Positions 1 to 7,227 of a stretch of 12,696 nucleotides of DNA are shown here, piece by piece. Where the stretch lies: the NCBI GenBank assembly GCA_964493695.1, contig CAZBPG010000108.1, forward strand, positions 1 to 12,696, given 5' to 3'. The translations under genes were made by a program, and so were the position numbers. Under the pieces are notes generated by a model. It did not search any database, was not told the DNA's origin, and saw only the letters and a list, made by a program, of their open reading frames with translations. This DNA is from Bog-950 sp964493695 (GTDB taxonomy: Bacteria; Bacteroidota; Bacteroidia; Chitinophagales; LD1). Position 1 is the stretch's first letter; the number at the start of each line of letters is the position of its first letter.

Positions 1-21
1 CCGCTCTTCCTCTAAAACAAA

Positions 22-53
22 AAGCCGCCTCAAATTGAGTTTTGAGACGGCTT
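22..53. terminator. Terminator-like hairpin at window start
   Basis: The arms AAGCCGCCTCAAA (22-34) and TTTGAGACGGCTT (41-53) pair with one mismatch in plus-strand RNA (C28/A47). In minus-strand RNA the same position becomes a U-G wobble. T-rich tracts flank both sides. It most likely ends a plus-strand gene lying left of the window and may work in both directions. It overlaps the first codons of any reading that starts at TTG 42, which argues against that start for the next gene. Confidence 0.6.
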
Positions 54-98
54 CGTTTTGTTTTTCGTTTATATTCATTCGTTCAAAAATTCACAAAC

Positions 99-503
99 TT
101 GAAAAACACGCTTGTCTTTCTCTGTACCTTGCTTTGCAGTCTGTCCGCTTCAGGCGAGTGGAAAACTTATTTTAAGAATGACGGTGTAGAAATTCTTTTT
201 CGCTATGCTGATTGCCATGATATACCTAATGGCATTCATCAGCAGAAAATTTTACTGCGCTTTATTAATTTTAAGGAAAAGCCCGTAGAGATTTTTTACA
301 CCAAAGAACTTACTTTCTCTAACTCTGTAACAAAGCCCGATGTAAAAGTTTTCTCTGTTCACCTGAATGGTGGTGAAACTCTGGAGGGAGACTGTGATAC
401 GAAGGATAACAGCGTATATATTTTCTCGAAGCAACTCAACTTTAACTCCACCCACCTCAAGCATTTTGAACTGAAAGATATTTCTGTAAAACCAATTCAA
501 TAG
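99..503 (+). CDS. Small secreted protein of unknown function
   Basis: I do not recognise this family. The frame has no ATG, so the start must be a rare codon. TTG at 99 gives 134 aa beginning M(L)KNTLVFLCTLLCSLSASG, a typical short signal peptide probably cleaved near residue 18-19. The earlier in-frame TTG at 42 lies inside the terminator hairpin and adds a non-signal-like extension, so I reject it. The mature part (about 115 aa) alternates hydrophobic and polar residues like a beta-sandwich. It has two cysteines (C39, C99) that could form one disulfide, and no membrane segment or catalytic motif. It ends 9 bp before the large T9SS adhesin on the same strand, so the two are probably co-transcribed and the small protein may act with the adhesin at the cell envelope. 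That link rests on position only. Confidence 0.65.
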   Translation: MKNTLVFLCTLLCSLSASGEWKTYFKNDGVEILFRYADCHDIPNGIHQQKILLRFINFKEKPVEIFYTKELTFSNSVTKPDVKVFSVHLNGGETLEGDCDTKDNSVYIFSKQLNFNSTHLKHFELKDISVKPIQ

Positions 504-512
504 AAACAGAGA

Positions 513-1919
513 ATGAAAAAGATTTTATCCTTCCTGCTCATTCTTTTCATTACGCAAAATATTTTTTCACAAGGCTGCACGGTTAACCAAACTATACCAC
601 GCGATACAATTGTATGTGGAGAAAGTATTTTTCTTACCGCTTACGGTCAGGGGCAGGGTATAGCTCTTCTTTCGGAAAACTTTAATACCGGGACTTACGG
701 TCCGGGGTGGGCTTCTTCGCAACAAGCTATGTGGAATAATCCTTGTAGCAGTGGGGGCGTAGATGGCACTACACATATCTGGATGGGGAACTCCGGTCCA
801 GTGCCGCGTGTTCTTACCACTACTTCTTTTAATCTGAGCAGCTGTGTAAATGCAGGAGTTACTATTTGTTTTGATATGCTTTTTGCAGAGCAAGGTAATA
901 ATGCGCCCTGCGAAGGACCGGATGAGCCCCAGGAGGGAGTATACTTGCAATACTCTATTGATAATGGCGCAACCTGGATTGATATCAACTATTTTGACCC
1001 TAATGGCGGATATGACCCTCAATTTGTGAATTGGAGTAATTGGTGTTTTGCAGTACCTGTTGCCGCACTTACTGCGAATACAAAATTCCGGTGGTATCAG
1101 GATGCCGATTCGGGGGCAGATTATGACCACTGGGGTATTGATAATGTGGTGATTTATTGCAACGACCCTTCTTACAATATTGTTTGGACGCACGATGGCT
1201 ACAGCGCTGGACCGGTGGGGGGTACTAATCCTGCACCGGTTGCTCCGCATACTACTACCAGTTATGTGGTGGTAATGAGTAACGGAACAACAACCTGCCG
1301 CGATACGGTAACAGTTGTGGTGCGCAACCCTACCATAGTTTTAAATGCGGGTAATGATACAAGCGTATGCACCGGACAGTGCGCTACCTTAAATGCAACA
1401 GCAAAGATTGTTCAGAAAGCAGCAAAAACACCTACTTATCAGAACCAGGAACAGGCAACCATTACCGGTACACCGGGTTTTCCCGGTTTCCCGCCAATTA
1501 TTCCGGCTACTCCCGGTACTGCTTTTCTGAACATGGATATAAATATTACCAACCTTAATTTATCTACAGTTACCAATGGCTATATCACCAGCGTCTGTAT
1601 CAATTCGTTAAACATGATACTTTTTAGCGGTATAGAAATTTTTGATATCTGGTTGGTCTGTCCGGGCGGTGATTCAATTTTGTTGGTGAAAGATAGTACG
1701 CTAACAGGTAATTCATTAACAAATACCTGCTTTGTTCCTGCAGGGAATAATATAACAGCGGCTTCTTCACCTTATACCGGTAGCTACGCACCCAACCAAT
1801 CATTCAATGGACTCACAGGTTGCGATGCGAACGGAGTTTGGTCATTGCACTTTCAGGCAATATTTAATGGATTCTCACTTCCCACCGGTAATTTTAACAG
1901 TTGGAGTATTTCGTTTAAT
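513..1919 (+). CDS. T9SS-secreted multidomain adhesin, N-terminal part (runs into assembly gap)
   Basis: This is the first 469 codons of a gene that continues after the N gap to 4546. Residues 1-20 (MKKILSFLLILFITQNIFSQ) are a signal peptide for Sec export. Residues about 50-216 resemble a reelin-repeat module: an aromatic-rich beta-jelly roll with YSIDNGATW in the middle and the closing motif DHWGIDNVVIYC. Residues about 220-272 are Ig-like (ending TCRDTVTVVVRNP). Residues about 314-469 resemble the P domain of proprotein convertases, with ITSVCIN, DIWLVCPGGDSILLV, NTCFVPAGNNI and a final GVWSLHFQ...NSWSISF. There is no protease domain, so the module probably serves binding or stability. It starts 9 bp after the small secreted gene. 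The stop reached shortly after the gap is an artefact of the 10-N placeholder. Confidence 0.85.
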
Positions 1920-1929
1920 NNNNNNNNNN
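1920..1929. other. Assembly gap (10 N), probably no missing bases
   Basis: Ten N separate two contigs inside one gene. The reading frame is phase 0 before the gap (AAT 1917-1919) and continues from AAT 1931 after it. Ten bases would shift the frame. The left contig ends in ...TTTAAT and the right begins TAATGAT..., so collapsing a 4-base (TAAT) or 1-base (T) overlap restores one frame, giving ISFNDPEV or ISFNNDPEV. The N run therefore looks like a placeholder and the gene is probably intact. Confidence 0.9.
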
Positions 1930-1930
1930 T

Positions 1931-4546
1931 AATGATCCCGAAGTTTCGTACGTAGGCAACTTTAACTGGAATCCGACCACGAACATGACGAATTCAAACA
2001 CGCTGACACCAACGGTTTGTCCGCCACCCACTGCGTATACGCTTACGGTTTCAGACACAGCAGGATGTGTAACACAGACCGATGTGATAAACGTAACTAC
2101 ACAAGCCTGTTGTGGTTTGACAGCCACTACCACACAAACACAACCTACATGCGGTGGAAGTAATGGAAGTATTAATGTTACTCCAAACCCTGTTGGTCCG
2201 GTGTATCTATATATTTGGAACGATGGAAATACCAGCCAGAACAGAACCGGTTTAGCTGCCGGAACTTATACAGTAACAGTAACTGACCAAACTACGCCTA
2301 CATGTACTTTTTCTACCAGCATTACACTTAACTCAAACAGTACGCTAATCGTTTCATTTAGTAATCCGGTGAATCCTACCTGTACGGGGAATAACGGTTC
2401 TATTACCGTAACGCTTGCCGGTGGCACTGCGCCTTATGCTATTACTGTGGATACTGGTGGAACTCCCTTTACATTCAACTCGCCAATACCGGGCTCGCAA
2501 AGTATTCCCGGTTTACATGCAGGAACAATTGATGTAAGTGTTACAGACGGTCAGGGCTGTGTTGCCACAGCTACGGCCACTTTAACTGCACCAAACTCCG
2601 TGAATGTTTCTTTCACTAATCCCGTCAATCCAACCTGTGCCGGTAACGATGGGTCTATTACGGTAACGCTGGCTGGCGGGACTGCTCCCTACATAGTTAC
2701 AGTTGATACCGGTGGAACTCCGTTCACCTTTAACTCACCTGTTGCCGGTTCTCAGAATATTCCTGCATTAGGTGCGGGCACCATTGACGTGAGCGTTACA
2801 GACGCTGCAGGATGTACATCCAACGCTACTGCGGCACTCACCGCACCGGTCAACTGCTGCGGATTTACAGTAAGTGCTGTACTTGTTCAGCCGACCTGCG
2901 GGCTAAACGATGGAAGCATTAGCCTTACTCCATCAGGTAACTCAGGTACTTGTTCTTATGTTTGGGGCGGAGGGCAAACCACTTCTGCCATTACAAGCAT
3001 AGGTGCAGGAAACTACAATGTAACTGTTACTGACCCCGGCTTTCCAAATTGTTTTATTGACACAATACTTGCATTAAGCTCTAATAGTTCATTAAGTGTT
3101 TCTATTACCAATCCGGTTGCTCCTACCTGTGCCGGAAACGATGGCTCAATTACTTTCAGTTTGACCGGTGGCACCGCTCCATACGCATTGACGGTTGATA
3201 CCAACGGTAGTCTTTTCAGTACGGTTAATTCTCCGGTTTCAATTCCGCCTACTGTTCTGAATAATGTGCCTTCCGGTTCTATAAATGTTTCAGCAACCGA
3301 TGCTGATGGATGTCAGGCGAATGCAAATGCTACGCTGGCAACTCCGATTTGTTGTACTATACAAATAGATGCAACAGTAGTTCCGCCAAGTTGCGGATTG
3401 AACAATGCCTCTATTACAGTGAACATAATTACTGCGGGAATCCCGCCATACACCTATTCAATTGACGGAGTGAATTTCGTATCGTCAAGTGTGTTCGGCA
3501 ATTTGGCACCGGGTAACTACAGCGCTATTGCAACAGATATAAACGCTTGTGCAGATACAATGGCGGTGGTTGTTCCTGTATCAACAAACAGTTTAAACAT
3601 TACCGCAACACCTACTGATGTTACTTGCTTTGGTGCGAATGATGGAACAGTTACAACTACGATTGTTGGAGGAAATAGTCCCTATGGCTATGTTTGGAAT
3701 AATGCACTTACCACTTCTTCCATACAAACTCTCTCAGCAGGAAGTTATTCTGTAACTGTTACCGATGCCACCGGTTGTACCGGAACCGCATCGGCAAGTA
3801 TTACCGAGCCTGCGGTCCTTGTTGTTGATTTAGGAAATGACATAACCCTGTGCGAAGGCTCAACGGTTACACTTACTGCACCTAACGGATTCATAACTTA
3901 TCTGTGGAGCAGTACCGAAACAACTCAATCTATCAACCCATTGGTTACAGGAATTTATACCGTAACTGTTACAGACAATAACGGGTGCACTGCCAGCGAT
4001 GCGGTGAATGTTAATCTGGTTCCTGCACCATTGGTTGATTTAGGCGATGATAAGTTAGCTTACGAAGGCGAGCATATCGGAATCTTTGCAAACATTAATC
4101 AAGGCAACGTAAGCGGGGGAACTTACAATTGGATGCCCGACACTTTGTTGAATTGTGCTGATTGCCAGAATGTAGTGGCGTATGCTGCTGATACTATCAC
4201 TTATATTTTGGTTTACACAAATGATTACGGTTGCACCGGCACAGATGCTGTTATACTGAATGTATTGCCGGTGGGCGATATTTTCTGGCCAAATGCGTTT
4301 ACACCAAACGGTGACGGTAACAACGATGTTTTCCTTCCCTACGGTAGTGGTGTAAAACTGATAAACTGGCAGATATTTAACCGTTGGGGCGAGAAGGTTT
4401 TCGACTCGAATAACTTCTTTTATGGTTGTGATGGAACGTACAAGGGACAGCCTTTGCCGATTGGGGTGTATGTGTATAATGCTAAAGTGGTGTTGATGAA
4501 TAGTAAAGAGCGAAAATACAAGGGCAGCGTTACGCTAATTCGGTAA
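1931..4546 (+). CDS. T9SS-secreted multidomain adhesin, C-terminal part with SprB repeats and type B sorting domain
   Basis: This is the second part (871 aa) of the gene starting at 513. It opens with the end of an Ig/PKD-like module (YVGNFNWNPTTNMTN ... TAYTLTVSDTAGC). Seven SprB-like repeats follow at about 2117-3818, each of the form PTC.G.nGSI.v...GG..PY....AG.y.V.VTD..GC. Two more Ig-like modules (VDLGNDITLCEGSTVTLTAP and VDLGDDKLAYEGEHIGIFAN) come next. The last 87 residues (4283-4543) are the gliding-motility-associated CHU_C/type B type IX sorting domain: FWPNAFTPNGDGNNDVF, NRWGEKVFDS, then P-G-VYVY and a basic end. In this family such proteins cross the outer membrane by T9SS and stay on the surface or are released. 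SprB relatives are gliding adhesins. No enzyme domain is visible, so adhesion is the best inference. An ATG at 1985 is internal and not a real start. Confidence 0.9.
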   Translation, partial: NDPEVSYVGNFNWNPTTNMTNSNTLTPTVCPPPTAYTLTVSDTAGCVTQTDVINVTTQACCGLTATTTQTQPTCGGSNGSINVTPNPVGPVYLYIWNDGNTSQNRTGLAAGTYTVTVTDQTTPTCTFSTSITLNSNSTLIVSFSNPVNPTCTGNNGSITVTLAGGTAPYAITVDTGGTPFTFNSPIPGSQSIPGLHAGTIDVSVTDGQGCVATATATLTAPNSVNVSFTNPVNPTCAGNDGSITVTLAGGTAPYIVTVDTGGTPFTFNSPVAGSQNIPALGAGTIDVSVTDAAGCTSNATAALTAPVNCCGFTVSAVLVQPTCGLNDGSISLTPSGNSGTCSYVWGGGQTTSAITSIGAGNYNVTVTDPGFPNCFIDTILALSSNSSLSVSITNPVAPTCAGNDGSITFSLTGGTAPYALTVDTNGSLFSTVNSPVSIPPTVLNNVPSGSINVSATDADGCQANANATLATPICCTIQIDATVVPPSCGLNNASITVNIITAGIPPYTYSIDGVNFVSSSVFGNLAPGNYSAIATDINACADTMAVVVPVSTNSLNITATPTDVTCFGANDGTVTTTIVGGNSPYGYVWNNALTTSSIQTLSAGSYSVTVTDATGCTGTASASITEPAVLVVDLGNDITLCEGSTVTLTAPNGFITYLWSSTETTQSINPLVTGIYTVTVTDNNGCTASDAVNVNLVPAPLVDLGDDKLAYEGEHIGIFANINQGNVSGGTYNWMPDTLLNCADCQNVVAYAADTITYILVYTNDYGCTGTDAVILNVLPVGDIFWPNAFTPNGDGNNDVFLPYGSGVKLINWQIFNRWGEKVFDSNNFFYGCDGTYKGQPLPIGVYVYNAKVVLMNSKERKYKGSVTLIR
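2117..3818 (+). repeat. Array of seven SprB-like protein repeats with higher-order duplication
   Basis: Approximate unit starts are 2117, 2351, 2606, 2864, 3098, 3356 and 3596. Units 2 (2351-2605) and 3 (2606-2860) are both exactly 255 bp (85 aa) and about 80% identical in protein. Unit 5 belongs to the same A type. Units 1 and 4 are a shorter, Trp-containing B type. Each B unit and unit 6 is preceded by a vicinal Cys-Cys pair (codons at 2108, 2855 and 3350). The order B-A-A, B-A, B' suggests block duplication plus one extra A copy. Confidence 0.85.
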
Positions 4547-4551
4547 ACAAG

Positions 4552-4591
4552 AAGAGGTTATCTTTTCAAAAGATGACATCTCTTTTTTTTT
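4552..4591 (+). terminator. Rho-independent terminator of the adhesin operon
   Basis: Starting 5 bp after the stop codon, AAGAGGTTATCTTT pairs with AAAGATGAC..CTCTT as a stem of about 14 bp, with a UCA loop, a 2-nt bulge and one U-G pair. A run of nine T (4583-4591) follows directly. This is a textbook intrinsic terminator and separates the adhesin from the peroxidase gene. Confidence 0.85.
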
Positions 4592-4638
4592 CTCTCAACT
4601 TTTCTTCGCTTAATTTGTTGTAAGTTACAAACCGATAT

Positions 4639-5181
4639 ATGAAAACTATTCTTACTTCCCTTCTGGTAATTTTCCTTTCTGCTGATCCTGCCAAAACAGT
4701 TTACGATTTTACTGTAAAGGATATTGATGGTAAAGAAGTTTCTCTCTCTCAATACAAAGGCAAAGTGCTGTTGTTTGTAAACGTGGCAAGTATGTGCGGT
4801 AACACCCCTCAGTACAAAGACATTCAGAACTTGTACGAGAAGTATAGTAGCAAAGGATTAGTAGTGTTAGGTTTTCCTGCCAACAATTTTATGGGACAGG
4901 AACCGGGTAGCGACAAAGAGATTAAACAATTCTGTACCAAAGAGTATGCGGTTACCTTCCCGATGTTTTCCAAAATTTCAGTAAAGGGAGATGACATGGC
5001 ACCTTTGTATAAATATCTGACACAGAAATCGGAGAATGGAGTTATTGACGCTAAAGTGGGTTGGAATTTCCAGAAATTCCTTGTTGGGAAAGATGGAAGG
5101 GTTATTACTGCTGTATCTCCTAAAGTATCTGTGAATGATGAAAATGTAATGAAAGCAATAGACAAAGCACTGACAGAATAA
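4639..5181 (+). CDS. Exported glutathione peroxidase-family thiol peroxidase
   Basis: The 180-aa product is a glutathione peroxidase homologue that reduces hydrogen or organic peroxides. Residues 1 to about 15 (MKTILTSLLVIFLSA) form a signal peptide, so it should act in the periplasm. The peroxidatic Cys is C53 in NVASMCGNTPQY (cysteine, not selenocysteine). The catalytic Gln is Q87 in the NNFMGQEPGS block, and W142-N143 lie in GWNFQKFLV. C99 in KQFC..EYAVTFP matches the resolving Cys of the two-cysteine, thioredoxin-dependent type (C82 in yeast Gpx3), so thioredoxin-like proteins rather than glutathione are the likely reductant. The Cys usual in the FPCNQF motif is Ala here (A81). The gene sits between two terminators and is probably monocistronic. 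A weak promoter box TTAATTTG lies at 4610-4617. It converges on the iron permease gene, and peroxide defence fits beside iron uptake, but no shared control is visible. Confidence 0.95.
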   Translation: MKTILTSLLVIFLSADPAKTVYDFTVKDIDGKEVSLSQYKGKVLLFVNVASMCGNTPQYKDIQNLYEKYSSKGLVVLGFPANNFMGQEPGSDKEIKQFCTKEYAVTFPMFSKISVKGDDMAPLYKYLTQKSENGVIDAKVGWNFQKFLVGKDGRVITAVSPKVSVNDENVMKAIDKALTE

Positions 5182-5206
5182 TAACTTGTTTGAAACGATG
5201 TTTCAG

Positions 5207-5242
5207 ATAGCGACAACAAGAACTGTTGTCGCTATTTCTTTT
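5207..5242 (+). terminator. Terminator of the peroxidase gene
   Basis: A perfect 12-bp stem, ATAGCGACAACA / TGTTGTCGCTAT, with a 5-nt AGAAC loop is followed by TTCTTTTT on the plus strand. The minus side lacks a good T tract, so it mainly serves the plus-strand peroxidase. The right arm contains the stop codon of the convergent iron permease gene (5232-5234). A smaller perfect hairpin, TGAAAC-GAT-GTTTCA (5191-5205), lies just before it. Confidence 0.85.
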
Positions 5243-7154
5243 TACCGCCAATAGTGAAGTTCCAAATCAGCATTACAATCAGGAGCACTGCAACCTGTGC
5301 TGCACAACTTTCTACGGTGGGGAAAATACCCAGCAGTTCAACCCGCATTACCGGTAATGCATGAACCGGTATGTAGTTCAGAACCTGAAAAGAGTGAACT
5401 CCCTTGCCGGTTAATACTATAGCTAGAATCCCCATTACAAAGGAAGAAATCTTGAAAAGTGTAGGAATGGGAAGTTTGGTTGAGAATTTCATAACCAGCG
5501 AGGCCAGTATTATAACAACTAAAAATGCAGCAATTACTCCCAGAACAATAGCGTTGCTTTGCTTGCCGCCAGATTCAATATTCATTGCAGAAAGAAAAAG
5601 CACCGATTCAAACACTTCACGGAACACAACAAAGAACGAAAGTGCCGCTAAGCCGAACACACTTTCGCTGCTGATTACTCGCTTCATCATATTGTTTACA
5701 TAGTCTTTCCATTTGCCTATTTCACTTTTGCTGTGCAGCCAAAAGCCAACGTATAGTAGCATAAGCACTGCAACAAACGAAATACATCCTTCTATTAATT
5801 CCACATGTTGCAGTTGTTCTTTCATCAAACTACCGCCAAAAAGCCAAAGTGCAACACCTGTTAACACAGCACTTATCCAACCGGCATGAATCCATCTTTT
5901 GTAATTCTTCAGTGCAGTGGCTTTGAGAACAGAAAGTATAACCATGATAACGAGAAATGCCTCTAATCCTTCGCGCAACAATACAGAAGATGCTAAGAGA
6001 AAAGCTAACCAGAACGAGTAATTCTTTTTGTTAAGCAATTCGTTCATACTCTTTACTGTCGCGCGCACAGCATTCAACGAATCTTTTACTTCTAATACTG
6101 GACGGTTTTCATCCATCATTTTGCGAAGGTGGTGCATTTGCTCTTCCAGTCTTTCAATAAGGCTAGGGTCAGTAGCTTTTAACTGGTTTTCAACCGGTTC
6201 GATACCTTCCAGGTAAGAAAGTGCGGCCAGTTGTGAAGCTTCGGAGTATTTTCCTTGCTGGTACAATTCCATTGCACCGTCTAAATATTTCAAAGAAGTA
6301 TTGATGAATTCACTTTCATCCAATACGGGTTGATGCAAGCGAATAGCAGCGAGGAATATTTCGGGATCATTTAACAAAAAAGAGCTCAGAAATTCCTCAT
6401 CGCTGTTAGTTGCAGCTTTTCCAACTGAAATAGAGTCGAGAAATTTGAGAACCGCTTCGCTTTTCAGTTGAGGACTATTACTAAACGATTGGTACCGTAG
6501 TGAAACCACATAAAAAGCAACTTCCCATACCTGTTCATCGTTAAGTGTTGTGTGCGCCTTCATACCGGTCCCATCTACTCCCAACCGGATGGAGTTGAAT
6601 GCGCTGAAAGGAGAGATGGTTCTCATCCGCTCGTCATCTTGAAAACTCCTTGGCTCGGGTTTCAGGTCCTTTCCTTCCGATCCGTCACCATAGCCTTTGT
6701 CGCCATGGCATTTAGCGCATTCTGTTCTGTAAACGATTTTTCCATTTTGCAGATTCGGGTACGTTGAAGGAGTAATGGTTAAACCGGATGCTGCAATCAC
6801 TTTGTTTTTTGTTTCAATGGCTAAAACTGAAACATCTTTAGGTGAGGCACGCTTGCCAATCAAACTATCCATGCGGTGAATCAGCGCGCCTATAGCAGCA
6901 GAGTCGCTATCGCTCCAGTCTGTTGAATATTGATGAAAGTATTTTACAGAGGCTTTTGCAAACTCAACGGCTTCCTCATATTCTCCTTTGCTAATCACAT
7001 TTCCGTCTTTAACGGCAAATTGATAATCGTGACTGATGTAATTAAGCGTGTGAATTAAGATACGCGACTGCTCACCGTTTTCACCATAGGAAAGTGTAGA
7101 GAAAAGAAGAAAAATAAACGCACAATAGTTGTTTCTCACTCTAGTAATTGGCAT
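5232..7154 (-). CDS. Cytochrome c / FTR1-family iron permease fusion
   Basis: This 640-aa protein joins a periplasmic c-type cytochrome to an FTR1 iron permease. Residues 1-24 are a signal peptide. The haem site is C146-A-K-C149-H150, with M198 in GTGMKAH the likely sixth ligand. A long, probably helical periplasmic region (about 225-380) rich in charged residues follows. The permease part (about 380-635) has about seven membrane segments and the two R-E-x-x-E iron-binding motifs, REGLE (394-398) and REVFE (512-516). FTR1 proteins import ferric iron coupled to ferrous oxidation, usually with a partner oxidase. Here the attached haem domain is the natural candidate for the electron-transfer step (inference). 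The C-terminus is GGKKK. The gene lies 73 bp downstream of the mannosyltransferase gene on the same strand, but it has its own candidate promoter and a palindrome in its leader. Confidence 0.93.
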   Translation of the reverse strand: MPITRVRNNYCAFIFLLFSTLSYGENGEQSRILIHTLNYISHDYQFAVKDGNVISKGEYEEAVEFAKASVKYFHQYSTDWSDSDSAAIGALIHRMDSLIGKRASPKDVSVLAIETKNKVIAASGLTITPSTYPNLQNGKIVYRTECAKCHGDKGYGDGSEGKDLKPEPRSFQDDERMRTISPFSAFNSIRLGVDGTGMKAHTTLNDEQVWEVAFYVVSLRYQSFSNSPQLKSEAVLKFLDSISVGKAATNSDEEFLSSFLLNDPEIFLAAIRLHQPVLDESEFINTSLKYLDGAMELYQQGKYSEASQLAALSYLEGIEPVENQLKATDPSLIERLEEQMHHLRKMMDENRPVLEVKDSLNAVRATVKSMNELLNKKNYSFWLAFLLASSVLLREGLEAFLVIMVILSVLKATALKNYKRWIHAGWISAVLTGVALWLFGGSLMKEQLQHVELIEGCISFVAVLMLLYVGFWLHSKSEIGKWKDYVNNMMKRVISSESVFGLAALSFFVVFREVFESVLFLSAMNIESGGKQSNAIVLGVIAAFLVVIILASLVMKFSTKLPIPTLFKISSFVMGILAIVLTGKGVHSFQVLNYIPVHALPVMRVELLGIFPTVESCAAQVAVLLIVMLIWNFTIGGKKK

Positions 7155-7161
7155 AAAATGA

Positions 7162-7180
7162 GTTTAGATTTATTCTAAAC
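7162..7180. promoter_or_regulatory. Perfect palindrome in the leader of the iron permease gene
   Basis: GTTTAGATTTATTCTAAAC has 7-bp perfect arms around a 5-bp centre, 7 bp upstream of the permease start codon. On the minus strand a -7-like box, TACATTAG (7186-7193), ends just before it, so the palindrome would begin near +1. That is where a repressor would block transcription. Given the iron gene, a Fur- or DtxR-type metal regulator is the natural guess, but no known motif matches well. It could also be an mRNA hairpin near the start codon. Confidence 0.5.
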
Positions 7181-7227
7181 AAGCGCTAATGTAAAATGTT
7201 CGGTGAGAAATGAAAGAAAGATTTTTG

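Noticed and set aside
42..98. TTG 42 as the start of the first gene
   Set aside because: It sits within the terminator hairpin and gives a basic, non-signal N-terminus. TTG 99 gives a clean signal peptide.
567..1250. Long open frame on the minus strand, antisense to the adhesin
   Set aside because: It lies wholly inside the clear adhesin coding region, shows no family features or signal, and has a composition expected of an antisense shadow.
1930..1984. Adhesin as a frameshifted pseudogene
   Set aside because: The frame change coincides exactly with the 10-N placeholder, and a 1- or 4-base overlap of the contig ends restores the frame.
5345..5360. Perfect 16-bp palindrome GCATTACCGGTAATGC
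   Set aside because: It lies inside the iron permease coding region and contains the overrepresented ACCGGT. A regulatory role is not supported, so it is counted only within the hexamer finding.
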